Origin: Stagonosporopsis chrysanthemi
Taxonomy: Eukaryota > Ascomycota > Dothideomycetes > Pleosporales > Didymellaceae
NCBI GenBank assembly: GCA_022560025.1
Contig: JAFISE010000008.1
Location: 1 to 64,000 of the forward strand
Reading direction: 5' to 3'
Length of the DNA stretch: 64,000 nucleotides
Below are positions 30,819 to 42,484 of this stretch, in pieces (within the stretch, counting starts at the first letter, position 1; every line of letters starts with the position of its first letter). Position numbers and translations under genes: made by a program. Under the pieces are notes generated by a model that saw only the letters and a program-made list of their open reading frames with translations, did not search any database and was not told the DNA's origin.

Positions 30819-32238
30819 ATGGCACCTCCACTTATGCACGCCGCCGCTCTCGCTCTGCGAGCTGCAGCAACTGTTTGCCCTGCCTCCCCAGCTTGCCCCC
30901 AAGACAATGGGTGCGCTCTGTCAGAAATTGGAGTGACTCTCTAGATCAGCTGTGGAACGGACTACTATGGTGGAGACTTGCGGCTCTCACAGGTATCGTG
31001 TTTGCAGAGATATTGACCTGAACAAAGTCTGAAAGTTGCAGGCCTCAACTCTGGCGGGTTGTATGAGAGACTGCTCTTTGACTGCTGGCTGCGTTGCTGC
31101 GAGTTATGTGGGCCAAAATTGCTACACCAAGAGCACACGTAATGCTGGACATGCAAAGTGCGTTTTTGAAGTCCTATCATAACCCATAATTGACGAGAGT
31201 AGTGCAAATGTCATCGGTATTGCCGTCACAGCTGGCCAGCAGATTTCACCTACATCTGGTGGCCAGCAGACATGTCCTGCTAGCTTCGCTTGCCCTGAGA
31301 ACGACGGATGCTCGTATACGGCGGGATCTAGAACCTTGAGATTGTCCTGTGGCATTGACTTCTACGGAGGCGACACCAACAGCCTGACCACAGAGAGCCT
31401 TCAAGCTTGTACACAGACTTGTGCAGCTGATAGCAAGTGCATCGCTGCTTCTTTTGTCGGTGACAAAGGGCCTGGCCGCTGCTACATCAAGGGCACAAAG
31501 AATGATGCTGACTTCAACGACCACGTCAACGGTATGTACTGAGACTCCACGCATAGAAAGTGCATACTAACCCACGATAGCTGTTTACGTCGTCACTGCT
31601 TCATCTTCGGTCTCGACCTCCGTCTCTGCTACAAGCACTCCTAGTGCATCCGCAACCCCAACGCCATATGCATTCTCGACGTGTGATTCTTACAACAACC
31701 GCGCCAACCTTGTCTCGAACCCAAGCTTCGAAACCAATGGTGGTATTAGGCAGCCGGCTCAGAACTGGCAACCGAGCAGCAGCGATGTCTATATTGTAAC
31801 CCACCAGCCAGCCGCACGTTGTGGAACGGCCTACATGTAAGTACAGAAGCAACTTATATGTTGGTTGTCAAGCTGATAATACTAAACAGGGTCTTCATGA
31901 ATAACGGACAATCCGCCGTCTCAAGCCTTACCCAGAAGATATCAACTGCCCTCGATACGTCAACGTCTTACGCAGTCACTCTCTCCTTCTGGCCGCACCA
32001 AGGCAACAACGATTGGGGATGCTCGCTCAACATTTATGCCAACGACAAACGCATTCTCCGTCGTGACATTACTACTTTTCCACCAGTAAACCCACAAGGA
32101 ACTCGTAGCTATGAGACACACATTTCGTCCTCGTTCATTCCTGAAAAGTCGGGCGTGACGATCAAGGCGGATTATTCATGCACAGCAAGTGGAACATCCT
32201 TTATCTTTTTGGAAGATGTAGGATTGGCCCCAGTGTAG
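30819..32238 (+). pseudogene. PAN-like cysteine-module protein with in-frame TAG
   Basis: Exons 30819-30992, 31042-31157, 31203-31531, 31581-31836 and 31890-32238 join in frame (introns 49, 45, 49 and 53 bp) to 408 codons including the final stop. Codon 42 (30942-30944) is TAG. The sequence around it stays in frame (GVTL-stop-ISCGTDYYGGDL) and parallels TLRLSCGIDFYGGD in the second module, so the stop replaces a residue in an old coding frame. Two tandem Cys-rich PAN/apple-like modules are followed by a Ser/Thr linker and a C-terminal beta-rich domain (NPSFETNGG, LSFWPHQGNNDWGCS) resembling carbohydrate-binding CBM4/9-type folds. The intact form was probably a secreted or wall protein. Alternatives are readthrough or a different first exon. 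Confidence 0.65.
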
Positions 32239-33283
32239 GTCAAACCATGAGGATGGACGGCTCATATGTCAATTTTCGACACTGTCTAATCCAAATGATC
32301 ACTTTGTTGCCTTGCCACCCTGCGCTCTCGTGCATCTACTGCTCCTCCTGGGCGAACTTCACAATGCAAATGTCCAAGCCACCCTATCCAACTCGTGCAT
32401 GTATCTCAACCTCACATTTGCGTTTCTCACAAGCAGTGCAGATCTCATCAGGGGGTTTTTCTCACCCAGACAACCGTGCACCACGTCCCCTACAGTACGC
32501 CCACGCCAGACAGCCGCCACAACAGCCGCACCAACCCTCTCCCCCTCCGCTGCAGCAAGCGAACGGCCGAACCTGCTAGGCCCTCTAACGGACCGAGCAG
32601 TGTTCGACGACAAAACTCGCCGCGGCCAGAAACCTGCCGTTGCGGGCAAGACAGGCAAGCAACCCGGTGCGCTGGGTGACGCGTGCGGGTGATCGCTTAT
32701 CCGCAGCGTGTAGATGAGACTTCGGCGTCGAATTCTAATTCGGTTTCGCAAAACAACGGCAGGGGGGAGGGGGCGGGGGGCTGCGATGTGTCACAAAGGC
32801 CGTGGGGTAGATGTGATGCAGTGACTGGATTGCGCATACGCGGAAGAGGAGGACAGGGGGGGGGGGGAGTCACCAGTCTCTCAGCAGGCTCTGGGTCTGC
32901 GATCAGCAGCGCACGTCTCGAGTATTCCACACGCCATTTTTTTGATGGCAATGGTCGTTTGAGCAGTACACAGGGAACGAACCGCTGCCAGCTGCGATCG
33001 TATGCTGGGGCGGATTGCTTCCATTGGGCCATTTGAGCGTGGACTGACGCGTTACCGACGTCTTCTAGATACCAGTTGCCGCAGTGAACTCGCTTTTGTG
33101 TACTACACTTACGCAGAGTCCTCAATGAGTGATGCATATACAACAATATTTCGTAGCTGCCACAAAGGAGAATGATCTGTTGAGAGCCATCTAGGTAGCA
33201 CACGATCACAGACACTAGCACGAGAATGTAAAATCGTTTGTTTAGCCATCACTGTGAAATACTATAACAGCCTTTCTACGGCA
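32239..33283. other. Convergent intergenic region with G tracts
   Basis: This lies between the 3' ends of the PAN-like gene and the L-domain gene. It holds short G tracts near 32762 and 32857, and overlapping frames on both strands around 32312-32751 that show no domain. Confidence 0.5.
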
Positions 33284-34679
33284 CTATGGTAGTTCAAACC
33301 TCCCCACCGGGCTGTCCGGCGCAGGTTTCTGATCTCTAAAAAACGGTTTCTCACAATCCAGCTCCTGCAACGTACGGCCGTCCAGCTCAGTTACACGGCC
33401 TGGGCCCTGCAACTCGTGCATCTCTCGTTCCTGCCCCAGCTCGTATCGTATACCCGATGCGTCCAATTCTTCGCCGAGAGTGGAGGTGCTGTGTGTCTTC
33501 TTTGCCTCGCGTGAGGCAGCCGATTGGTGTGGTTTGGCTTGCTGGGCCTTCTTGTGCCTGCGTCGGCGGAAGCATAGCAGTGCTGTGGTTGTCAAGAAGA
33601 CGCTGATGAGAACGACCATTGCAATTGCGATGCCGACAATGGCACCAGTGGAGAGGTTTGATCCGTTTCCGGTGCTGCTACCTCCTTCCAAGACGACGGC
33701 TGTAGTCGTTGTTGGTACCACTCCTGATGTAATTGAGGGAGACGTGGATTTTGTATTTGTGAGCGGATCTGTATTGTTCGCAGTGCAGTCGTAGTGTCCG
33801 TATAGGCGGTCCTGAACACTGAGCCAATTGCAGAAACCAAGGATATCAACGGTCGATTCTGCCCTGAGCGCCCCTTTGATGGAAGTCAATGCCGGCATTG
33901 AGATGTTTGAGAGCGGCCCGCTCAGTCTGACGTAGCCATCGATGGTTTCAAGCTTGTCGAAATCCAGCGATCGATCGTTGTTGCCATTGACCGACAGGCT
34001 GCCATAGATCCCCTTCAGTTGCGTAAGGTCCAGGTTAGTCAGTTCTCTATTGATGGAAAACTGATACGAGCTACCGGCACTGATCCTGTCGTACGGTATT
34101 GTGAACTCGGTAAGGTTCATGTTGGCGGCGATGGTCAAAGCCGTCGTCACAGGCCATTTCAGCCAGTCCATCTTCTTGAGGGCGGTACCGAAAATGCTGA
34201 CTTCACTCACATCCTGCTGCATGGCTCCTGTCGCAAGGTCGCATTCTTGAAGAGACCTGAGCCCCGAGAAGTCCAGCTTCGAGAAATTGGTAAGGGCGGG
34301 CAAGTCAAGCTTCGTCAGCTTCGGCAGGTTGTTCAATTGCAAGGTCCAGAGTGACTCCAATGTGGTGGATGTTATCGATACTAGGGCATCTGTATCGGCT
34401 ATGCAGACAATTCCTGTGACTTCTTTCAAGCCGTTGAGTGTGATATCCGTGACCCCCTTCCCTACGAGCGAGACGTTCCCCTGGAAGGTTGTGCATTGGT
34501 TGAGCGTCGCGATGTCGTCCGGGCCGTTGATCTCGAAGTCGCCTGAGCATCCTGGGTGAAGCCTAAGGTTAGCATACAGCACAGATCCAATGTCGCAACG
34601 GGAACGGCCTACCAGCAGCTCGCGCACTATCAGCCCAGGACCATAGCAATAGAGGGAGGCATCGCGCAACAAGTCTCAT
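33284..34679 (-). CDS. Ecm33/Sps2-like L-domain membrane protein
   Basis: Exons 34679-34613 and 34551-33284 give 444 residues; the intron is 61 bp, phase 1. Starting at 34679 gives a clean signal peptide (MRLVARCLPLLLWSWADSARA), so I prefer it to other starts. The ectodomain contains receptor-L-domain repeats with patterns such as LNQCTTFQGNVSLVG and LTSIKGALRAEST, and a terminal Cys pair. It resembles the Ecm33/Sps2 wall-integrity family. A Ser/Thr-rich stalk leads to one transmembrane helix near residues 320-345 (GAIVGIAIAMVVLISVFL), then CFRRRRHKK and a cytosolic tail of about 95 residues. This is a type I protein rather than the usual GPI-anchored form. It probably acts in cell-wall organisation or sensing. 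Confidence 0.82.
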
Positions 34680-36670
34680 GTTAACGCCCTATTATCGGTC
34701 AATCGACGGGCTTGCTATTCCATTACATATGACAATAAAAAAATGGGTGAACGAGTGACTGCTGCGACAGCAACGCAGGTGGAGTGGAGGAAGAAGTGAA
34801 CAGCCTGCGGATTGACCCTCTTTCGGCCGCAGACCACCGAGGCGAACCCAACGACGCGTGGTTTCGAAACTGCGGATATCGCACGGACGCATGCACGCTC
34901 GCATGTTTGTCCAACCAGATTCACAAACGTCGCTCAAGGATCGACGGATACGAGTCTCCGGTCATGCCGTCCCGGGGTAATAGCTGCTTAGCAAGTCCTC
35001 CAGTCCAGTGTAAACAACCGTCGATAGGGGCAGCGACATAAAAGCGAGGCCTACCGCAGCTCGAGAAATCCATTGAACTCCCGCCGTTGACAGTGACATC
35101 ACGTCCTGCAGGTACAAAGTTTTTCGCTGCTAATAAACTTCAGGCGAGCCACCGCACATGCTCGTTGGATGACGGACCGACCGAATCTGCCCGTGACATC
35201 TCGGCACAACTCAGGCTCATGACAGCTTGGCAGCAGCGATGTCTTCATGCCTGCCGCGTGGGTTGAAGAATAGCCTGCACTCAATACCAGCCAAAAGGCA
35301 AGGGACATGAACAAAGCCCTTGCCTTTACTACAGTACACAACGCAACCGCAACAATATCAGATCTTGAAAAATCACAGAATTTGAGGGGAAAAGGCTGCT
35401 CTATAATTCTGTTGTTTTAGAATTATAGTAATCGTTATTATTGTCGCTCTGTGTAGCATTGAAGAGGGACCATATTTGTGAGTGCGGGTATTTCTTCAAA
35501 CTGAGTGCTTACGAACAGTGTCGAAGACTAGTTGTGGATATGTACATACAACGACAGGAGAAGCATGCCAGCGAGTGGACAATCTCCAAACATGGGTATT
35601 CAAAAGGCAGGGGTGCCGCTTATTCGGATACCTGTATACTGGACCTTCAAAGCTGCCTCGCATGGAGCCAGAACTCGCACCAACTGGCCTTGGTCACAGA
35701 CCAAACGGCGTCTCGTTGCAGTACTGTTCCCTCCCGCTCAGAAGCAGGTATCGCTCTCACACCTGGGACTCGACGTCGACAACACTAGTCAAACGTCGCA
35801 CCGTGAGATGTCCGTACTGTCTGTTTGCGTGCTGGGACTGGGATGGCAGGCAGCGATGTGTTGTTGACAGGCCATACTGTGTAATTTCATGGCTGCATGG
35901 CAGAGATGTTGTGCACGAGTGGCACGTCTTGTACCACACCAGCGCACGTCGTTGACACGACGAGACGTTGTAATGACAAGAAATTGCGGAAGCAAGGGGC
36001 AATGCGTTGAGACAGGGTTCATGAGCATGTCGATCCATTAAGCATTACACTAATAATGATTTCCGTGAGGGACCTCGAGCAGACCCTCCAAAGCGGAAGC
36101 CCACCTGCTCTACACGTCCCTGCAAGGTTTCTCATCCTCATCCTCATCCATCTGCTGACATGCACCATATATCCCATCATGCTCTTCCTCTTCTTCGTCT
36201 CGATATTCATCTTCAACAAACCCCCAACACAGCCCCAGCGGTCCAAAAAAAACTGAACCGACCGCCGGGATTGAAGCGAATGTGTACAAGTACAAAGCCT
36301 CCCGCTCATACTTTTGGTGGTATAGATAGCGACTGACCTGGGTATCGTGTGCCCGTGCTCTTTCAACAAGAGAGGGCAATAATGGTACTAAAATAGCTCA
36401 AAGGCCAAGGATCGTCCACAGCGAAGTAAATGTGGTGCTGTGGGGCTGTCCGAATGCAAAACGTGCAATACATGCAACCTGCTGTGGTGTGCAGGTGCGT
36501 CGTGGCTCCCAGGGTCTATGCTATGTGGTTCAATCGATGGTGTCGCTGAAATGCTAGCAGAAACAAAACTCCGTTGTTATGCATAAATCATGAAGGCCGT
36601 CACTGGGAGGAGGTGGTAGGCAATCGTAAGAATGTAGTGGAGGGCGGAGGAGATGTTGGCGTTGCGTTGC
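34680..36670. other. Intergenic, 2 kb
   Basis: This is the upstream region of the L-domain gene and the 3' side of AUR1. No convincing gene was seen. A perfect hairpin lies at 35401-35428, and the area near 35340-35450 is A/T-rich. Confidence 0.5.
35401..35428. repeat. Perfect 10-bp inverted repeat
   Basis: CTATAATTCT (35401-35410), an 8-base loop GTTGTTTT, and AGAATTATAG (35419-35428) form a perfect hairpin. It sits in non-coding sequence more than 700 bases from any gene. Confidence 0.6.
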
Positions 36671-38113
36671 TCAGTGCTTCGAGGGCTCGGTGTCCGATGC
36701 AACTGTGTCGCCGTCCCAGAGGCTCTGGGAGTCATCGGTTGGCGAGTGGGCGCCCAAGGGACTGCGGCCACCGGCGGAGAAGGACGAAGAGGAACCGCTG
36801 GCCCAATCATCAGAGTCAGACTGCGGCTGGAATTCCTCGTATATGTCGAGCATGCTGTAGCCAGCGCCGTCCTTGGGGTCGCCAATCTCGACGTAGTCGT
36901 AGTCCCAGCGGAATTCCTTGTCAGGCTGGATGCGGGGGAGGAAGTTGGCGCGGCCGAAGAAGTAGCAGACACCAGCGACTGATGAGATGTTAGTTGTTTT
37001 CGATGCATGCGATTTGAGCAAACTTACGGAGACTGCCGGCAACCAGGTCAACGGCGTAGTGGTGCTGGAGGTACATTGTCGACCACCACAGCCACATGGT
37101 GTAGAAGACGTAGACGGGGAAAAGCCGGGGGAAGACGTGTCCCATGAACATTGTCTCCAGAGTGGCCCAGCCCGAGTGCAGGGAGGGAAATGCACCAAAG
37201 ACCACAGGCGAGGCCTGGAATGCAGAGGTGTACATGTCGAAACCGAGGATTCTATCCATAGCCTTCAATCCAGCGGCGTCACCGTGAATGGAGTAGTTGG
37301 CCGGTGCCAGTCCGTAGGTGTTCTCGTACCATGGCGGAGAGCAGGGGAAGACCATCTGGATGAGAACGGCGGTGATGTTCATGTAACCAAACGCGCGGGC
37401 GAAGGTTGGGAGGGTGCCGGGAGGTCCCCAGATGAACATGCATCCGCAGACGATGACGGGAGACACATAGTGGACGAGTCCGTAGGGGAACCACGCAAGC
37501 ACATCGAGCACCGTGTGCTGGTGGGCCGAAATGATGTTGCTGAGGTTGGCGCCGTAGAGGATGTTCTCGAGGGCCGGGAGCACGCGGACCCAGATGGCGG
37601 GGCGGTATTCGGGCGAAACATATCTGCAAGCGAATGTTAGCATCCAGAGATATTTTTACGGTGTTGCCGCCTGATCCAACTTGAGATTTGCCAGGCGCAC
37701 CACGATCAGACGAAAGCAAGCTCGAAGATGACGTACTTGCAGCTATTGAACAGGAACAGCCATGTCAATGTAGGAAGCAACGGCAGCAGGAACTGGCGCG
37801 TGGCAGGGACGAGGACACCGCACAGGAGCGCAGTCGCGGCAAATGTCTTCGCAAAGGGGCCGGGCGCCTCGCTGACGGACAGCGAGAAGATGGCGAGGAT
37901 GGCGAGGAAGAGGTACTGCGCGTCGTATATACTCCATGGGTGCGTGCGCAGGGCCTTGATTGTGTCCGAGGGCGACAGCGACGTCTCGAGGGAGGCGATG
38001 GACGACGTCACCGACTGGCGGCTGTGGATGCGCGACTTGGTGGCCCTCCACTTCCGGCGCACACGGTGGGGGATGTAGGCAGAGAGGCCGGAGACCTTGG
38101 TGGGCGAGAGCAT
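36671..38113 (-). CDS. AUR1: Inositol phosphorylceramide synthase
   Basis: Exons 38113-37737, 37623-37028 and 36978-36671 give 426 residues. The first intron is 113 bp with GTACGT at the donor and a TGCTAAC branch site; the second is 49 bp. The protein transfers phosphoinositol from phosphatidylinositol to ceramide in the Golgi, an essential step of fungal sphingolipid synthesis and the known target of aureobasidin A. Catalytic PAP2-like motifs are present: HQHTVLDVLAWFPYG, the second histidine in FGAFPSLHSGWATLE, and the third in HHYAVDLVAGS. Several transmembrane segments are visible. The C-terminus is acidic and Ser-rich (QSDSDDWASGSSSSFSAGG), as is usual in filamentous fungi. About 2.4 kb without a secure gene lies upstream. 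Confidence 0.95.
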
Positions 38114-40561
38114 GGTGGGTGGCGGGCGGCGGGCGTGGTGGTGGCAGAATAGCGGGTAGCAAAATATCTGGCGATGCCTGGCCGGGGGTGAGGCGCGGTG
38201 TTGGGTGGGTGGCGCAGGGCAGGGCAGGCGGCGAGGCGGCTCACGACCGAGGGTTGCTGGACTCGCGGCGGCGGCGGCGGCGGCGGAGGGTCGAGGGCGC
38301 GGGAGAGGCAGAGAGGCAGAGAGGCAGAGAGTCGACAGAACCAGCAGGCCTGGGAGCGGTGGAGCAGGGCGAGCGCAGGTATTAGAGGCCGTGGGCAGAC
38401 GGTGGAAGCTGCGGATGCCCGGACTGAGGCTTACAGCGCACTAACGGCCTGCGGCAAGGCGCTCTGATGGTCAATTTCGCTTGCTCCCCTGCAAGACTGG
38501 CACCCACGCGACGGGCGCCCGTCGTGCGAAGAGTCCTTGCTGCGAATCGCGCTGTGCTGTGCGCCGTGCAGTGTGCAGTGCGGCCAGCGCTGGGGACCTT
38601 GGACCTTGGACCTTGGACTTGCGACCTGCCGATGCAGCCGCGACAGCAGAGGCGGCGGGCGTCGCTGACCGCCGACCGCTGACCGCTGACCGCATTCCAG
38701 TGCTCGCTGCTCACGCGAGAACGGCGGAAAGCCCAGGCCGCCTCGACAGCCATCATCGCGCTCGCGTTTCAACGCCGCACCGCGTCTTGCGTGCTTCCGG
38801 GCCCGAGCAAGCCTACTGTACCAAGCCCGCTCAGCCAGATGCTTTGGCCGGAGCAAAAAAGCTGTGATGCAGCGCCGCATTAGCTCGCCCTAGCCTACAC
38901 CGACGTCACGACGCGGCGCCAGCATCAAATCGTGGACAGGCGCTCCCTACGTCAAACACGCGCAACAGACGCAGCCTGGACGCTTTGGAGCCGTGATGCC
39001 TGCGCACTCGCCGTTTCCTGTTGCCCGTCGATGCCGTGTAAGCATCAGCCTCGCAGTCGCCGCAGCAATCACGTCACACAGCCTCAGCCCCATCTGCAAC
39101 ACGAAACAAGCCATGCAGCTCCCCAAACAGCGTTGCTCGGTTGCTCACCAAACAAAAAATCCTGACATAGCATCCTCCCTGCACCACGCCAACCTCGTGA
39201 CAAACCCCCCCCCCTCTGCCCTCCAATCGCAGCCCTCGCCCTGCACCACCGGAGCCCGAGGCAGCGAGCCTTCACTGCGGTGTGGTTAGACTACTCTGTA
39301 CGCGCTCGGGGTCGGCATGTCGACCATCCGCCCGCGTCCGCACGCCAGTAAAAACCAGCAGCGAGCCAGCGCCTACACGGTAGTCTGCCGCTTGCTTGGC
39401 GCTGAAAACCCTCACCATCTCACCAGCTTAATTTCCTTGCGACCCAAGCAGCTGCACGCGCCGTGACTCGCTGCTTTTCGTCCGACCCGCAGCTTACCCG
39501 CAATGCATGATCCGCCGTGCATCCCTCGCACGAACACACTACCTTGTACACAGTACGAGCGAAAAAAGTTATTGCCATTGTGAGATTTTCATCCCGTTTT
39601 GCCTGGTCTAGACAACCTCTTTGCGTGAAAGGATCTGCACATCGCAATTAGCAACCCCCCCCCCCCCCCGACCTGACTCTCCATTTTTGCAGACCCAATG
39701 ATCTAGGCGCGTAGCATCACTCAGAACAGACAAGAAGCCCAGCAACTTGTAACAGCCTGAGGCACCACCACATTCCCACATGGCGTCTCCTATTCTCTTG
39801 CCCAATTCTGCTACACCCAGCTACTAACCCCCCCTCCCCCCCTCCCCATTCCCAAAACACCGCCGAGCCAGCCCTCCAAAACAGCGAATCAGCCCTGCAC
39901 CTGCGCCAGCGTTGCAGAACGCGAGCCTCGCGACGTCCTTGCCGCAAGCCCAGCACTCTCTTGTTTCTGTCCCTGTCCCGCCGTCCCATCTCGTCCGTTT
40001 CACGTGCGCGCGCCACTCGGGGGAACACGTTGGACGGGGATACGCCGTACTGCGTACAACCATACATAGTCCCCGACCGTATCTGCGTATTTGCAGCGGG
40101 TGTGTGTGCAGGGCTTGAGCTGGGCTGGCTGCAGGGCAAAGGAGGGGGGGCCGTCTGGCGGGCCGTGCGGCACATGCGAACTCCTGCTCTGGCCGCTGCA
40201 CGGCAGATGTGCAATTTGCGAGGCGGTGCCGGGCATCGTGGTGCGAGGGGGGCGATCGGCGGAATTGAGTGGGAAAAGTATGTACACATACATACTGTAG
40301 TAATTAGGGAAGGGGGTTGTTAGTGTCACTATTGGTGGCAAGCAAATTGGGCTGATTAATGCGAATGAATGCTATGCTGGTCATGACCGTACAACGCAAG
40401 AGGCCGTGGTTGTCATGCAAACATCGTCTGGGATGCCGCCATGTAAATGATGCGCTTGAAACACCCAACGCTCGCACCAAAGTGCAGCGTAGAACAACCA
40501 AATAAACAAACGCCTGAACATGCAATGCAAACGCCTGCAACAAGAACGTGCAACCAACCGT
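38114..40561. other. Long intergenic region upstream of AUR1
   Basis: This 2.4 kb stretch has no secure gene. It includes GGC triplet repeats at about 38267-38286, short tandem repeats CCTTGGA (about 38599-38621) and CCGCTGA (about 38670-38692), and C tracts near 39208, 39655-39668 and 39828-39845. A minus-strand frame of 190 codons (39717-40289) is Arg/Pro/Cys-rich and lacks any domain. It is best seen as regulatory or untranslated sequence. Confidence 0.5.
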
Positions 40562-42484
40562 CTACTCGGTATCGACCAAATCCTCCACAAACTCGTCCAG
40601 CTCGATGATCTTGAACTGCTCGGCCCACTTGGTGCGGAACTTCTTGTTCCTGTAGCCCCCGTTGGTCTGCTGTCTCCAGCTGATCAACTCGACCTTCCAC
40701 CCGCGCTTGAGCGCACGCTCCACATGAGCAAGGAAGCCATCCGACATCTCTGCCTCGGCGCCATCGCCCGTGGCAAGCACCATGGTGCTCGGCGCTTCGG
40801 TATCCAGTATGCTCTGGCACATCTTCAGATGGAGGATCTCGTCAACGCCCTGCTCTACCCATCTCGGGGCAGAGGGCGTCTTCGGAGCCGCCTGACACGT
40901 TTCAGAGTCGCTGCCGCTGCCAGACCGTAGCTGCTGAGCCTTGTACCAGCCCAACCTCTTGACGTCGTCGAAGAATTTCTTCTTCTCCGAGTCGTCTCTG
41001 CTGATGAAGACTTGCTCTTGCAGGATACTCTCGTACCCTACCGACTTGGACGTCTCGACAAGCTTCTGGATAGATGGCAGAGGGTTGGCTTCGCGGTGTG
41101 AACCAGCGAAGACGCGCTTTGCGACTGGTCGACGGCGCTCCAGCAGAAGAGCAAGGCTGTCGAAAGCCATTTCGTACTGGCGTATGCCATACTTGCGAAG
41201 GATATCCTTGAACCCAATCATGATGTTTGACGCGTCGACGAAAATGTGAATGCCTTCGGCCTTGGTCTTCTCGTTAACCAGCTGTCGCGGTGCCACGATA
41301 TATTTGGCATCATCGGGAAAGGTCTGGAGAAGTTTGTTGTGAAAGTGGATGTGGCGTTCAACCGAGGGCCTGATCGTGATCGCTTCGAGTGCGTTGTAAG
41401 GAGTGGTGAAGTTTCGTGCAGGAGTGGCCACAACGGGGCCTGGTGTTGGTGTCGCAGGCTGCGCAATAACAGGCTGCGACGATCGTGGGAGGGTAACGGG
41501 CCGGACTGTCCTAGGTACAAGGCCGTGGGCTGCACCATACCCGAAAGGAGCGGGTGTGTTGGATTGTGTGTCTTGCGGTTGGCTCTGTGCAGGCTGCGTT
41601 TGCGGTGTTGGTGTCTGCGCTGCAGAGCTCTTTCGGTGGTTAATCTCGGGGCGCTGTGACTTCACAGGCGCAGGTGTCACTGGATCCTTCTTCTGCGGAG
41701 AAGCAACCTGGGGTGCCTCAGCCACGGGGACTGGAGTCGCAGGCCTGATCTTAGCTCCTACATTGGAACGTGATTGAGCTCGAAGCTGCTTCACGGGTGA
41801 AGCGGGACGAGAAGTTGTGGGATTGGTTTGAGTCGACGCCAGTCTCGTGGGTGACTCAGAGCGGATCTGCTTAGAAGGAGAGCGGCTGCGTGGCTTCTTC
41901 GACGGAGTCTGATCGACCTCTGCGATTTCAGGGGGGAGCATTGTCGTGGCTGGTGTAGCAATGGGTTTTGCGCCGAAGACGCTTTCGAGTTGTTTTTGCA
42001 GCTGCTTGCGTTGGGCATCACGGAAGGGCCCTTTTGCCTGATGTTTTTGAGCATGCTGCTTCTGCTCTTCTACTATCTGTTCCTGCTCCTTCTCGGCCTG
42101 CTGGCGGGCTCGCTTCCGTTGCTTCTTCGTCAAACTAAATTGAACGTCCTCGGTGCCAGTGGTTGGATCAGAGAGATCTGTGTCTCGTTGAAAACGCGGA
42201 GATGGTAGCAGCGCATCGCCAGCATCGCTCAAGCCAGAAGAATCTGGATCTGAGGGCGACAGCGACAGCGGAGGTAACGGAACCTCGTCTGCGATACCAA
42301 GGTCTTCGAACAGCTTCATGAAGCTGCCCAAACGGATACCCCCTTCTGGAGCTGCGAGTCTTGGCCTGATTGGAGGCGTGCGTGTTTCGAGCTTGGGAGA
42401 TCCAACATCGTGTACGTCTGAAGAATCGATTAGGTCGAAGACCGAGCCGAAGTCCCAGCCTTTAGCGGCAGGTTGAGAAGGCAT
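40562..42484 (-). CDS. NYN-domain (PIN-like ribonuclease) protein
   Basis: This is a single-exon protein of 640 residues from ATG 42484. The first 400 residues are low in complexity: a basic coiled segment near 118-170 (KKQRKRARQQAEKEQEQ) and Pro/Ser/Thr/Gln-rich stretches with many SP/TP sites. The C-terminal part, about residues 412-600, is a NYN domain of the PIN-like nuclease superfamily. IHIFVDASNIMIGF carries the first catalytic Asp and Asn, VDEILHLKMC the second acidic site, and STMVLATGDGAEAEMSDGF the third. KRGWKVELISW closes the fold. Such proteins are thought to cut or process RNA. The substrate is unknown. The long phospho-site-rich N-terminus suggests regulation by kinases, which is inference. 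Confidence 0.83.
   Translation of the reverse strand: MPSQPAAKGWDFGSVFDLIDSSDVHDVGSPKLETRTPPIRPRLAAPEGGIRLGSFMKLFEDLGIADEVPLPPLSLSPSDPDSSGLSDAGDALLPSPRFQRDTDLSDPTTGTEDVQFSLTKKQRKRARQQAEKEQEQIVEEQKQHAQKHQAKGPFRDAQRKQLQKQLESVFGAKPIATPATTMLPPEIAEVDQTPSKKPRSRSPSKQIRSESPTRLASTQTNPTTSRPASPVKQLRAQSRSNVGAKIRPATPVPVAEAPQVASPQKKDPVTPAPVKSQRPEINHRKSSAAQTPTPQTQPAQSQPQDTQSNTPAPFGYGAAHGLVPRTVRPVTLPRSSQPVIAQPATPTPGPVVATPARNFTTPYNALEAITIRPSVERHIHFHNKLLQTFPDDAKYIVAPRQLVNEKTKAEGIHIFVDASNIMIGFKDILRKYGIRQYEMAFDSLALLLERRRPVAKRVFAGSHREANPLPSIQKLVETSKSVGYESILQEQVFISRDDSEKKKFFDDVKRLGWYKAQQLRSGSGSDSETCQAAPKTPSAPRWVEQGVDEILHLKMCQSILDTEAPSTMVLATGDGAEAEMSDGFLAHVERALKRGWKVELISWRQQTNGGYRNKKFRTKWAEQFKIIELDEFVEDLVDTE

Noticed and set aside
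30911..30944. 34-base intron that would remove the TAG of the PAN-like gene
   Set aside because: It is shorter than any other intron in the window and shifts the frame, so it cannot rescue the gene.
36987..37640. 217-codon plus-strand frame opposite AUR1
   Set aside because: It mirrors AUR1 exon 2, which carries the catalytic histidine motifs. The composition is typical of an antisense reading.
39717..40289. 190-codon minus-strand frame upstream of AUR1
   Set aside because: It is Arg/Pro/Cys/Ala-rich, crosses a C tract, and its reverse strand is equally open.
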